From Symsagittifera roscoffensis (taxonomy: Eukaryota; Xenacoelomorpha; Acoela; Convolutidae): a DNA stretch of 64,000 nt. The notes beneath the pieces are model-generated. The model made no database searches. It had not been told where the DNA came from and saw nothing but the letters and a program-made list of their open reading frames with translations. The position numbers and the translations under genes are program-made. Shown here one piece after another: positions 42,771-53,016 of the stretch (the first letter of the stretch is position 1; every line of letters begins with the position of its first letter). The stretch is taken from assembly GCF_963678635.1 (NCBI RefSeq), contig NC_087067.1:20456596-20520595 (forward strand), given 5' to 3'.

Positions 42771-45641
42771 TTACAGACATGCTGTTACCCACTTCTCGCA
42801 TGCCTTTTTCATCCCAGGCCACTCAAAGCGCTTCAGGATCCTCTGATATACTTTGTCGATCCCCTGATGGCCCATCTGATCATGTGACCTGAATAATAGT
42901 TCTGTCTGATAGAGTTGCGGTAACACTATCGCGTTATACTTGTATAGGACTCTGTCTTCTTCTCTTCTTTTGCAAGCCACGATCCCGTCCTTGTTCAAAT
43001 ATAACCTCCCATCCTTCTGCATGAAATATTTTCTCAGGATGCGATAACTATCTTCCTCGAGGTCCCCTTTATCCGGAGAACCATTCTCGATCCACCTTTT
43101 CAGGTTGCTTGTCATGCGATCATTTCTCTGCGCTCTTAGAAGGTCCGAGAGTCTGTATCTCGCCTTCAAGTATGTCTTCATGACCCTCATCTGACTATTC
43201 AGCTCGTTGGGCTGATGTGTGTCTTCTTCCATCTTAACGCACCAAATCTTCGCCAACGGTTGTGTTTCTTGTTCAAACGGCTGAAGATCAGTCCTGACTA
43301 CCTCTTTCTGCGGCAACAGGCTTATCGAACGTTTCGATACCGCTATCGTTTCTAAGTCATCCGCTAAGTTGTCAAAGACTCTTTCGCTTGGTATTAGGTA
43401 GCGATCACTGTCAGGATCCTGGTACACCTCTCTGTCAAGGTCCCTTGCCCGAGTTTCCACTAGTAGCGTGTGTATTGCCAGTTCTGACAGTTCTGATCCC
43501 GAGCTCGAATTCCTGTCTGAATAGGTGTCCCTTCCTGAGCTTCCTGATTTATCATCCGTCGAAGAGGTTGTGCTGGAGACTGCACTCTCCTCCAGATCAT
43601 GTCTGTGCTTTCTTCGCATCCATCTGAACTCCCCGGACAAAACCTTGTTCTCTAGGTCCTGTTTCTCATCAGGAATTTTCTCGTTTATCTCAGACTCCCC
43701 GGACAAATTTTCTCGTCCCGGGTGTTGATCTTGTGATCGCTGGTTCTTCTCATCATCCTTCTCCCCGGACAAATAGTCTTGCAGCAGATTTTGTTCTACA
43801 TCTTCACCCTCTTTATCCCGGTCTACAAAGGTGACGGTTTTCTTTCGCTTGCTGCTCCCCTGTTCTTTCTGTCCGTAAGAAGTACTGGTTAAAATCTCTT
43901 GGGGTATTGAGGATACTAGTTGCTGAACTATTGTTCTACAATCCCTCTCGTTCTCTTCGTGTTGTCGTCTGGACGGCATGATCTTCACCTTCTCGCTGAC
44001 TGTTAGCGATGCCACTGCTGGTGTCCACTCGGGGTCATCTCTGGTCACTTCTCTTTCTAACAATCCACCCAGCATCCGCATCACTTGCGGTGTGACTTGC
44101 ACCGTTTTATCCAATAATGAGATGCTGTTTATGTTCATGCGAGAGAGTTCTTGCTGGACCAGGTTCGAGCGCAGCAACAGATCCAAGGGGACCGGGTCCT
44201 CCTTGGATAGGATCTTTATCACGGCTGCTTCCTCTACAGGTAACTCATGGTGCCCTGGAATTGGATGTCCAGACTTATCCAACCATCTCGTTAAGGGAAG
44301 CGCTTCATAAGTTTCTTTGTCCAGAAACGAGAATCCCTCCTTTATTTCCGCCTGATTGGCCTGCTTCTGCTCCAATCTTTCATAGAACTCAGTTTTCTTG
44401 CTGAGGCTGTCAGCATTCTGGTGTTTATCACGCATCCTATGTTCGATTATCATATGGTAGCCATCCAGTCTTACTATCCATCTACCAATATAACTCTGAT
44501 CCATCGAGTAGGTCTTCAACCAGGATAACGCTCTGTTGTCCCCGCGTAACTTGAAGGGAGCGCTCCCCAAGTATGCACGGTACTTCTCCACGAAGGTGAC
44601 TACTGCAAACATTTCTGCTTTCGGTGCGCCATATTTCATCTCTGTGTCACTCAAGACTTTGCTGCCGTACGCAATGGGACGGAGAACTGTTATTCCGTTC
44701 CATTCTTGCTCTTGATGCAAGATTCCTGAGATGGCCACCACCGATGCGTCTGTGTCGAGAACATACATGCCCTTTTCTGTAGGCATGCCCAGCACTGGCG
44801 CTTCGCACAGTTCCCGCTTTATGTTCTCGAAAGCAACCTGTGCCTCATCGTTCCATTCGAACTTTTTCCCTTTGTTGCGCATCAGCTTCTGCATCGGGTA
44901 CACCTTGTCCGCATATCCTTTTATGAATTCTCGGTAGTAATTGGCAAACCCTAGGAAGCTCAGGAGCTGTGTGTCCGTTCTGGGGGTTTTCCATGTCAAC
45001 ACTGCTTCCACTGCTTCCGGGTCCGGCCTCACACCATGCCTATCCACCATTCTTCCTAGGTACTTAATCGAGTCCCTAAGGATTTCACATTTCGATGGTT
45101 TGCACTTTAATCCTGCTCTTTTCATGCATCCAAGGACCTCATCGAGCCTATCAATGTGGTCTTCCAGGGTCGGTGTCGCTATGACTACGTCATCCACGTA
45201 ACACATCACGAGATTCCCGTACTTCTTGGTCACTTTCGTCAAAGCCTGAGCCATCAGTCTTTGAAAAGTGGCCGTTGCATTGCACAAGCCGAAGGGCATC
45301 CTCTTCCACTGGTACAATCCCAATTCGCACGCGAATCCGGTTTTCTCTCTGTCCTTCTTTCGCAGAGGTACCTGCCAGAAGGCAGAACCTAAGTCCAATG
45401 TGGTGAAGAACTTGGCATCACCAAGCTTAGATAGGCTCTCGTCTATTCGCGGTATCGGGTACGCATCTTTTATCGTTACCGCGTTCAAATAACGAAAGTC
45501 GCAACAAAATCTAAGCTGCCCCCTTTTCTTTTTCGCCATTACTACTCCGCAAGCCCATGGCGATTTCGAGGGTTCTATCATGTCGTATTCAAGCAACATT
45601 TCTATTTCCGCTCGGCACGCTTCCGATTTGTGTGGCGTCAT
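42771..45641 (-). CDS. Reverse transcriptase, RNase H and integrase zinc finger (Ty3/gypsy)
   Basis: 956 codons. RT motifs: FCCDFRYLNAVTIKDAYPIP, FTTLDLGSAFWQVPL, MPFGLCNATATFQRLM, CYVDDVVIA and FLGFANYYREFI. RNase H: VLDTDASVVAISGILHQ through NADSLSKK. These identify a Ty3/gypsy (Metaviridae-type) pol. About 500 residues of low-complexity acidic sequence then separate RNase H from the integrase H-x3-H zinc finger (HDQMGHQGIDKVYQRIL); such an insert is unusual. It contains a thrice-repeated LSGE peptide. The N-terminal link to the protease region is broken by a one-base deletion near 45740. Confidence 0.95.
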   Translation of the reverse strand: MTPHKSEACRAEIEMLLEYDMIEPSKSPWACGVVMAKKKRGQLRFCCDFRYLNAVTIKDAYPIPRIDESLSKLGDAKFFTTLDLGSAFWQVPLRKKDREKTGFACELGLYQWKRMPFGLCNATATFQRLMAQALTKVTKKYGNLVMCYVDDVVIATPTLEDHIDRLDEVLGCMKRAGLKCKPSKCEILRDSIKYLGRMVDRHGVRPDPEAVEAVLTWKTPRTDTQLLSFLGFANYYREFIKGYADKVYPMQKLMRNKGKKFEWNDEAQVAFENIKRELCEAPVLGMPTEKGMYVLDTDASVVAISGILHQEQEWNGITVLRPIAYGSKVLSDTEMKYGAPKAEMFAVVTFVEKYRAYLGSAPFKLRGDNRALSWLKTYSMDQSYIGRWIVRLDGYHMIIEHRMRDKHQNADSLSKKTEFYERLEQKQANQAEIKEGFSFLDKETYEALPLTRWLDKSGHPIPGHHELPVEEAAVIKILSKEDPVPLDLLLRSNLVQQELSRMNINSISLLDKTVQVTPQVMRMLGGLLEREVTRDDPEWTPAVASLTVSEKVKIMPSRRQHEENERDCRTIVQQLVSSIPQEILTSTSYGQKEQGSSKRKKTVTFVDRDKEGEDVEQNLLQDYLSGEKDDEKNQRSQDQHPGRENLSGESEINEKIPDEKQDLENKVLSGEFRWMRRKHRHDLEESAVSSTTSSTDDKSGSSGRDTYSDRNSSSGSELSELAIHTLLVETRARDLDREVYQDPDSDRYLIPSERVFDNLADDLETIAVSKRSISLLPQKEVVRTDLQPFEQETQPLAKIWCVKMEEDTHQPNELNSQMRVMKTYLKARYRLSDLLRAQRNDRMTSNLKRWIENGSPDKGDLEEDSYRILRKYFMQKDGRLYLNKDGIVACKRREEDRVLYKYNAIVLPQLYQTELLFRSHDQMGHQGIDKVYQRILKRFEWPGMKKACEKWVTACL
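43627..43775 (-). repeat. Three PPT-like repeats inside pol
   Basis: CTCCCCGGACAAA occurs on the plus strand near 43628, 43694 and 43761, encoding LSGE-type peptides on the minus strand, and once more near 41143 in another frame. The same CTCCCCGGACA stands directly at the LTR boundary in copy 2 (about 56079), where the polypurine tract should be. Confidence 0.75.
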
Positions 45642-45679
45642 TCGCCTTGCGCCTTCCCTATGGGGAACGGCGCCCTCTT

Positions 45680-46291
45680 CTAGTTCAATTTCGTGTTCGA
45701 CGAAATTACAGCAACCGATATCCGCCTTATGTTTGAAAATACATCTGCGTTCCGATTTAGGAGGTCCCGCAATTTTTTGATATCTCCCCCACCTATTTTC
45801 CCTTTTAAATGTTCTATCTCTGGCAAAACCGGTTTGTCAGATTCTAGTTCATATGACGAGGGGCGTTCCGGAAAATTCGAGCAGCTTGATAAGCCGTCGT
45901 CCGTCTCGGATTTCATTGAAAACAATTTATGAATAGATTTTAATTCATTAATCCTCTTTAAAATTTTATCTTTATTGGCATGATAAGGACAGTCTTTCAC
46001 ATTATATTTCTTCAAATTTTGTGTCTCCTCATAGTCGGTCCTCATCGGCAAAGCGTAGCCAAGCTTCTTTCCACGCTGGATTGAAACCGTGGTGTCCAGT
46101 GTGTTCAACAACACACTGACACACAGTCCGTTTCGCGTTACTGAGAAGCTCCGGCCTAAAATCACCGAACTCTGACTATTTGGATTCGGTACTAAGCAAA
46201 CCTGTTTACTATCACTTAACGAATTCAAATTTCTCATTCTAAAAATTGCTACCACAGCTTGTCCTGGTTGTAATTTTACTTTTCTATCCAA
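45680..46291 (-). CDS. Protease-RT linker domain of pol
   Basis: 203 codons between protease and RT. It contains LGRSFSVTRNGLCVSVLLN and RGKKLGYALP, a beta-rich pattern common between protease and RT in gypsy polyproteins, and ends with DLLNRNADVFSN, the usual lead-in to RT. It is out of frame with protease by one base in a run of seven T near 46293, and with RT by one base near 45740. Confidence 0.75.
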   Translation of the reverse strand: MDRKVKLQPGQAVVAIFRMRNLNSLSDSKQVCLVPNPNSQSSVILGRSFSVTRNGLCVSVLLNTLDTTVSIQRGKKLGYALPMRTDYEETQNLKKYNVKDCPYHANKDKILKRINELKSIHKLFSMKSETDDGLSSCSNFPERPSSYELESDKPVLPEIEHLKGKIGGGDIKKLRDLLNRNADVFSNIRRISVAVISSNTKLN

Positions 46292-47249
46292 AAAAATTTG
46301 GTACCTTGTTTTCGTCTGTTATTATCCTATTAATTGGTCTCTTAACATACTTTCGGTCCGGGTTTCTAATCCGTATCAGACCGTTGTTCAAGTCAATCAT
46401 CACGTCAAAATTCCTGACAAAATCCCGGCCCAAGATGAATTGGTCGGCGTCGTCCAGATTCTCTACCACCAGGAAGCTCATCCAAAGATCCCGTCCTCCC
46501 ATGCGTACCACGTAGATAGCTCCTCGATTGGCGGCGGCCAGTCGGAGCTTCGTTGGAATTAGATCTTCCCGCGTGAAGCCCATTCTTTCCCAAGTTTTTA
46601 TCGGCATCACACTCACTACCGCTCCTGTGTCCAGAAGCCCTGTGACTCCGAGTTTTGTTTCGTTGATGTCGAGCAGATGTGCAGTCACATTTGCTTCATA
46701 CCCAATGTGTACTGCGTCTTGTTCCATCATGGCGTCATGGCCTATCCTGCGGACTTTGAGTTCCTCTTCTCCCAAATAGATCTGCCCCATTTGGTCATCA
46801 TCTGTTGTTACATAAGTCCTGGTGTAGATACTAATTCCATCCACGTTCAGCATTACTTGATACGGCCCATAGACCTCTAGGTAGCGTCCATGAAGTTTCT
46901 TCATGCGAGGGCCACCCGTCGTTAGTAGTGCTCGCACAGCTCTCGACTCGGTGCGTGGCTCCACCTGCCTCAGATAATCTGCACATTGGTCCAAATGCAT
47001 CAAAGTGAACTCGGATGGTTCACTCAGATTTCTGATCACCTGATGTCCAGCCACTGAGATTATCGACTGTATCTTGCTTCCTTGCGGCACCATACCGAAC
47101 CTCTGACCGGAGATCACATTAAGCTTCATGCTCAAACTGCTTGGTGCCTTAGTTTCCTCGAACTTCGTTGCTTCGAAGGTATTCAGTTGCTCCTGAAGTT
47201 TTTCAATCTCCAGTTCAAGTTTCACTTTTTGTTCGATCTCTTTCATCAC
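46284..47249 (-). CDS. Aspartic protease of the giant element
   Basis: 321 codons. A coiled N-terminus (KLELEIEKLQEQLN) precedes a retropepsin domain with GLLDTGAVVSVMP as the active-site loop (DTG) and FILGRDFVRNFDVMID as the conserved ILGRD strand. It matures the Gag-Pol polyprotein. It begins 21 nt beyond the Gag stop in a different frame, consistent with a -1 shift or re-initiation at ATG 47249. I see no canonical slippery heptamer. Confidence 0.85.
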   Translation of the reverse strand: MMKEIEQKVKLELEIEKLQEQLNTFEATKFEETKAPSSLSMKLNVISGQRFGMVPQGSKIQSIISVAGHQVIRNLSEPSEFTLMHLDQCADYLRQVEPRTESRAVRALLTTGGPRMKKLHGRYLEVYGPYQVMLNVDGISIYTRTYVTTDDDQMGQIYLGEEELKVRRIGHDAMMEQDAVHIGYEANVTAHLLDINETKLGVTGLLDTGAVVSVMPIKTWERMGFTREDLIPTKLRLAAANRGAIYVVRMGGRDLWMSFLVVENLDDADQFILGRDFVRNFDVMIDLNNGLIRIRNPDRKYVKRPINRIITDENKVPNFFG

Positions 47250-47269
47250 TAGTTCCTGCTGCTCTCTAT

Positions 47270-49542
47270 TTAGTCATGAGCCGCAGTTGCTGGTTCCGGC
47301 TCACGTGTCTCCTCTATTACCGCTTGCATTTTCTTTGCCGCCAGCTCTTGAGGTTTATCCTTTCTGCGTGCTTCTGCTTCACTCAAAAGTCGAGCCTTGC
47401 TGGCTTTCACTCCTGATAAAGCTTCTTCATGTCTTGGATGCTTGATGTCTGCCACTGCATCCCAGAATTGCGGACAATCTGATTTAAAATGACCTTCCAA
47501 GTTGCAAAAGAAACATCTCGGGCGAATTTCGCAATTGCTCCTCTCATGAAATCCTCATGGTCCAATTCTGACGCATCTTCGTCCTCGAGGCTAAAGCCTA
47601 TTGCTTTCATGCCTTGTTTGTAAGCTGGGCATGCTGACACATGATGGTCCGTTGAACTGCAATTAGCACAAGAGCGTCTCTTGTCCATATCATCCCTCGG
47701 TTTGTACCAATTGTTCCCTTGGTTTGCTGGTCCGTTGTTAAAATTGCCATAATTGTTCTTGTAATATCCGGATCTCGAAGGAGGTTTCAACAAAAGATAC
47801 TCTTTTGATTTGAGCCTCAACTCCTCCGGTGTTGGCGCATTAGTTGATAGTGGTGTGTAATGCGTCGCTAGCATCGTACGAAGTTCATCATTTTTCACAC
47901 CATCGATGAATTTTGAGGCTACGGCCAGGTTCATCCTTCGGTTTGACTCATCCGGTTGGCTGCTTCTTCTCAGCATTTCCAAATCATCGAGAAACTTGTC
48001 TATCGTTTCATCTTCTCGTTGCCTCCGTTTCTTGAAGCGCATCATCGCCTGGTGCCCCTGCACCCCTGATCCAAAACGGTTTAACAAGATTTCGAAGATT
48101 TTCTCAGCAGTGTCACGTTGACATTGCTTCTTGGCCATGACACAGTTCAGGGCTGTCCCTTCTAAGTTGCTGGTGAGCGCGCTGCATTCCTGTCTCTCCG
48201 ACAAGTCCTCTCTCTCGAAATGCAGCTTCATTACCTCTATACAGGTATCAATACAGCCATCAGATTCGTCTTTGTAGCATCTTGGTTTCTTAAAGACTCT
48301 TCTGGACTTCTCACTGCGTTCATTGGTTCTGGATAACCTTGTCAGGAATGTCTCCAAAGACCTGTTTAGGGGTTCAAATGCTGTGGCCATTGCCGTAGCA
48401 TCCCTTGAATGTCCCGCTTGAGTGTCCTCACACCTTGTCGAAGGCTCTGTGTGCGGTGCATCCCTGCAATCCGAATCACCATGAGCGTTTCCCGCTTGGC
48501 CCATATGACTCCTCCTCGGGCTTGCATGCCCCCTGTTGCCGGAATCACTTCTCCCAGTCGCATGTGTGCCTTGCGTTGGTCGTTCGTTAGAGGTTTGTCT
48601 GTTCCCCGTTGAACTTGCTCTACTGCTCGGGCCCCATGCTCCATTACCCCTTGTGGCATAGCCTGATGAACTGCCCCTGCCTCTAGTGGATCCGTACGTC
48701 TTCCTCTTTTGATGTTCATTGAAGTTCGCCCTCGGTTCCCTGCTGGGACCTCCCGAGTTCGGTTCTCCTTCTTTTGGTCCACTCTTGCTGCTTAGTAGCC
48801 CGTCCAACCTATCCATGATAGCCTGAGTTCGCCTCTCCATCATCGCGTCTATCTTTGTGTCAAGAGTCCCAAGAGACTGCTCTTATTGAATTCTTAACTT
48901 CTCCATGTTGTATCTTAAGCGTAACTCTCGCTGTTCCGCCTCTCTTGTCATTCGCGACAAGTTCCTCGCCATATGTTCGTCCGTTCTTTCTTTCAAGCGT
49001 TTTTCGCTCCTGCCAACTTCTTGTCTGTTGCGGTTTATTTCTTCCCGCAGACTCTCTCTTTCAATGTGGACTGCCCTTTCTAGTTTACTCATCCTTATTG
49101 ACATCTGCTCGTTTTGTTCTCCTAAACTGTCCACTATGTTGTTTAAGGCTTCCTCTAGTGCTGCCCCGTTATCCACGAGTGGCGTCACTAGTGGTGGTGT
49201 AACCCTGTCGGTCCCAAGTAGCTTCGTGCTGGTCGAGATCCGGGCCTTAATTCTCTGCTTCGACGTCTTTTCATTATCTATTTCAGGATCCGCTAACGCG
49301 TTGCCTAGCCCTCTGGTTCTACTCTCTCCAGTTTGTGGCTCTGAACTTGTCCTAATCGCGAAGTCTTTTGACTGGCCCGGTGTGTTTGCCTCTTTGCTTA
49401 TCGTTGTCACTACACCAAATTTGTCAATGGTTCCAGTCTCTCTTCCGACGTGTGCCTCATTTTCCTGGATCGAACTATTGAGGCTGACTTGAGATCCAAA
49501 GTCCTCCTTGCTCCTCTTCATCCTCTTCCTCCTGGGATTCAC
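47270..49542 (-). CDS. Gag: coiled coil, capsid-like region, two CCHC knuckles
   Basis: Residues in 49542-48883 include a charged coiled coil (RAVHIERESLREEINRNRQE). An in-frame TAA at 48883-48885 interrupts, and the frame continues to 47407. The capsid-like part has RFKKRRQREDETIDKFLDDL, typical of retrotransposon gag. A first zinc knuckle reads CANCSSTDHHVSAC; a second, CFFCNLEGHFKSDC, is in another frame after a one-base lesion near 47530. Both fit C-x2-C-x4-H-x4-C and bind nucleic acid. The middle is rich in Arg/Ser/Gly. It assembles the particle and packages RNA. Confidence 0.88.
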
Positions 49543-50071
49543 CGTCGTTTCCTGCTCCTCCTCCCATGCTGAATGGAAAGATGTTTCCGAAGGTGTTCTT
49601 CATTCATTCTGAGAATGATGATGACGTTGTTTGTTTCCCAGTTCCTCCTGCCATCATAGTGTTGTCTGTCGGAGATCTTCTAGTTGTCGCTATTTCAGTC
49701 GAGATGTCGGACAGTTCCGACATCTCCTCTCGATCCAATGTCCCGGTGGAAGTGGCAAAATCATGGCCTTGTTCTACCGGAGTGGATTCACTCGCCAGCC
49801 TTCTGCCTCTCCCTTCCAGTCCATTTACTTCCTGGTTGTCGTTCATGGTATGGTCCGTATTGACCTCCACTTCTAACAGTTCTTTTCGCTCTTCTGAGTT
49901 CTTCTGACTTCTCGTTTCAACCAGTCTGCCTGAAACCGTCTCCCCTTTGTCGGACCGGGATCGCTTGATCCAATCCACAAAAGGATCGGTCATCGTTTTT
50001 CTTTGCTTTTCAGGTATGAATTTCCTAGAGCTATTACCTCGTTTTGGTATCCTTGACTTGTCTAGACTCAT
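49543..50071 (-). CDS. N-terminal part of gag, out of frame
   Basis: 155 codons from MSLDKSRIPKRG, Ser/Thr/Glu-rich without known domain, ending at TGA 49604-49606. The same frame continues with an acidic stretch (ESQEEEDEEEQ), and a frame change near 49520 leads into the Gag coiled coil. Probably the polyprotein start; the ATG at 50071 is the first in this frame after the leader. Confidence 0.6.
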
Positions 50072-50854
50072 TCTCTATTTGTCACTTTTTAATGCCTATA
50101 CTTAACTCGATTGCTAGAGACCTTATAGTTTTATTAACAATAATAATGACACAACACAATAATTTTCACAAAATTCTATTAAATAGTGACCACGAATACC
50201 TGTATATTATCAGAGTACAGTTTGTATAAAATTTATTCACACTAACCGATTATCGGTGGTAAGATTTGAAAACTAGCACAATATGATGTTATCAGTCAAT
50301 TTAAAAGATAGGTACTCACTACCCAATCAAGCACAGTTTATGTTGATTTAAAATCAAAAAACAAAATATATATATTTAATGTCAAACTATGAATACCGCT
50401 ATGAAAAAAAACGTATGTGTAATGTACTCTTAGTCGGTCGCAGTACAATAGTCGAACCTGTCTTTTAAAGAAAAAGCTTTCCCTGCTCGGTGCTGCACCA
50501 AAAGGACAAAACTTTGAAGGCAATAATTTTCTCAAGTGGGCGTCTATTGCACCCACCGAGTACTGTGTTACCTATCTGCCTTCGGATTGCCCGAGCTAGA
50601 CCTACTAAAATCCTCAGGGCAGTCACTTTTCCCAAAAACGTATAATGTTACAATCCACACCAATGAATCACGCTCTTTTTAATTTAGATTTAGTGTCGCG
50701 AATATCCGAGTTCGGACCTGTTTTGTTTTGTTCTGGTTCTTATTGAAAGGCAAGTTACCAGTGCAGTCACTGATCCCTAGCCTGTGTGCTAATAACCTAA
50801 TACCTCTCACTTTAGTCTTTCTTTCGCCTACCTAAGTCCTTTAATAAAATAAAA

Positions 50855-51045
50855 CCCCTCCGGGTTGGCACAAATAGGACCCTTCCGGACTGGCAGAATC
50901 TAGACCCCTCCGGATTGGGACCCCTCTGAGTTAGTTAATATAAGACCCCTCCGGATTTGGACCCCTCCGAATTAGCAACTATAAGACCCCTCCGGATTCG
51001 GACCCCTCCTAACTTGAAAAATTAATTTTTGACCCCTCCGGATTG
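50855..51045 (-). repeat. Cluster of degenerate CCCTCCGGATTG repeats
   Basis: Nine motif copies in about 190 bp, spaced 16-40 nt apart, with core CCCCTCCGGATT varying to CCCTTCCGGACT, CCCCTCTGAGTT and CCCCTCCGAATT. The spacers are unrelated AT-rich sequence, so the motif rather than a longer unit seems to be what is kept. Confidence 0.85.
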
Positions 51046-52989
51046 GTAAAAGTAGCTTTTCGGAGATTTCCTTCTTTCAACCTATACCCCTCCGGATACG
51101 TTCTCCGATTCAATTTTGCTTTCTCAATTAACTAGGAAGGGTGTGTGCTACTTTCCTATACCCTTCCGGATTGAAGTTAAGCCTCTTATTTGACAATTCA
51201 CACTAACGGGGAAGGGTCTTATCGCTCGCCTAACTTCGGCTCGATTAAGGTTTTGCTGTGCCTTTAGCCTTCCCTTTTCGTCTAGAACAGCCTAAAGTTA
51301 CTTTATTCAACCGCTATCACCTTTTAGTAGGGGTATAAGGGCTTTTCTAAAAGAAATTTATAAAACGTGAAGGGTGTACCCTTCCAAATTGAGGAATTTG
51401 TTAAAAACAATCTCAAAAAATTTTCACCCTTTTTTTTTTGCAAAACTTTTTGTCCCTATCAGTAAGCTCAGCTAATTTCTGATCTATTGATATCAAGATC
51501 AACTCGATATGCCTAGTAGTTCCAAGGTTATTAACCAAAACGCTTTTTTTCTAAAGTCAAGAAATTTCTCTCTTATAGGTTCCGCCTAACTTTTTCCACA
51601 ATTCTGGTCCTTTCGACCTAAAAATTATTGATCCGAGCTCAGAAGGTCTATACTCTTCTAGTTCAATGCAAAAGACCCGATCTAAAACGTTTTAGTTGAA
51701 AAATTTACGAAAAACTATGCTACCTGTACCCCTCCGGATTGATGAATCCACCAAATCAAGCACGTTAAGTTCGATTTCTCTGCAACCCGGAAGGCTTTCG
51801 GGTAGCGGGTTTTAAAACTTGTAGATTCACTAGTGGAAGTTGTCCGAACAACTATTTTTACTGTCGTAAGTCAAAAATTTCAAAAAATTTTCCAAATTTA
51901 TAGTGTTTCGTTTTCTCAAAAATCCAAAATATTTCCAACCACTTTCGAACTTAACTTAACCGGTTCTACCTATTGTGGTAGTGCAGTTACGATGTAACAC
52001 ACTAACTTAGCGCTTTTTTCCGTTTCAAAAAATATCGATATCTCATAAATCGCGACTTGCGGGGGAATCAAAATATCGCTATTTTGACCCTAAAAACTTG
52101 TCTGTTTTCGTTGTTCTTCACTGAAAAACGATATAAGACTATTAATATAGGCTATATAATTAATAATATTAGTAGTACTATACCCCTCCGGGTTTGTTTA
52201 ATATCCGAATTAAGGTGCTTAACTCGGATATTCGCAGTTCGGTGAAGGGTCACTACAGTGCAGCACTGTCGAGCCCCCCACAGATTACTATCTTAATTTT
52301 TGTACCAAAAGGGATACAAAACTTGTTAACAATACCCAACAGTCGATTGTTGTTGTCGTTGAGCGCCTTCTTGTTGCTCCTTGTACTGCTTGCCGGATCA
52401 GTCTTCTCCCAAGACCCTTCCGAATTGAGCGCAAATCAGCTGAGCCTTCCGGATTGAGCGCAATTTATCATTAACGTGCCTAAATGCTCAAATAACCCTT
52501 CAGTACAAGCCTCACAAACGGGCTACAAAACTGATCGTAACTATCCTGACTGATATGAATGCCTGTAACAACAATATATCTATCAACAACAAACGGGGGG
52601 GTCGGATCACATCTTGTCTGGGGGGATGATTTCTACTGATTTTTTACTTTTGTACTGTTTTTGGTTTTTTCGTATATTTTTTTTATGTTTTTTGTTTTTC
52701 TTGGGTACTATACTACTTTTTGTTTGGTTTTATATATATCTTTAAGTGTTTTTGGTCACAAATCATTCAGGAGATGACGGGACCGCGAATCCCCCCACCC
52801 TTCCTGGTCCGTGAATTTTCGGTCTTAACTAAGTTAAAAAGCTATTCACGGTAATCCGGAAGGCTTCCGCGTTCCGAACTACCCCTCCGCCCCGGCGGTT
52901 CAGGCCTATTAAGGGCGTTAATGTGAGCATCCGCTCGGCGCGGAGTGCTCGTTAACGGTTCTGCCGGTCATGATGTTAAAAAAGAATAA

Positions 52990-53004
52990 CACCCAGGAGC
53001 GCCA
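52990..53004 (-). promoter_or_regulatory. Candidate primer binding site
   Basis: 12 nt inside the 5' LTR the element reads TGGCGCTCCTGGGTG. It starts with the TGG complementary to a tRNA CCA end and could pair with a tRNA 3' acceptor. The offset is a little larger than usual and I cannot name the tRNA. Confidence 0.45.
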
Positions 53005-53016
53005 TAAAAACATCTA

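Larger units (their letters stand above)
50072..53016 (-). other. Long 5' leader of the giant element with CCGGA motif array
   Basis: 2.9 kb between the 5' LTR and gag, without ORFs of note. It holds at least fifteen copies of an ACCCCTCCGGATTG-like motif (plus-strand reading; AATCCGGAGGGGT in the element RNA), nine of them packed at 50855-51045. Others lie near 51086, 51165, 51384, 51730, 52186, 52420 and 52445. Such a long leader is unusual and may carry packaging or translation signals. Confidence 0.75.

Noticed and set aside
47249-47290. Programmed -1 frameshift between gag and protease
   Set aside because: Frame change is of the right sign, but the protease frame has a stop 4 nt before the gag stop and no slippery heptamer is present; this copy is too decayed to decide.
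50855-51045. CRISPR-like array
   Set aside because: Motif copies are short, degenerate and irregularly spaced in a eukaryotic element; no cas genes or constant repeat.
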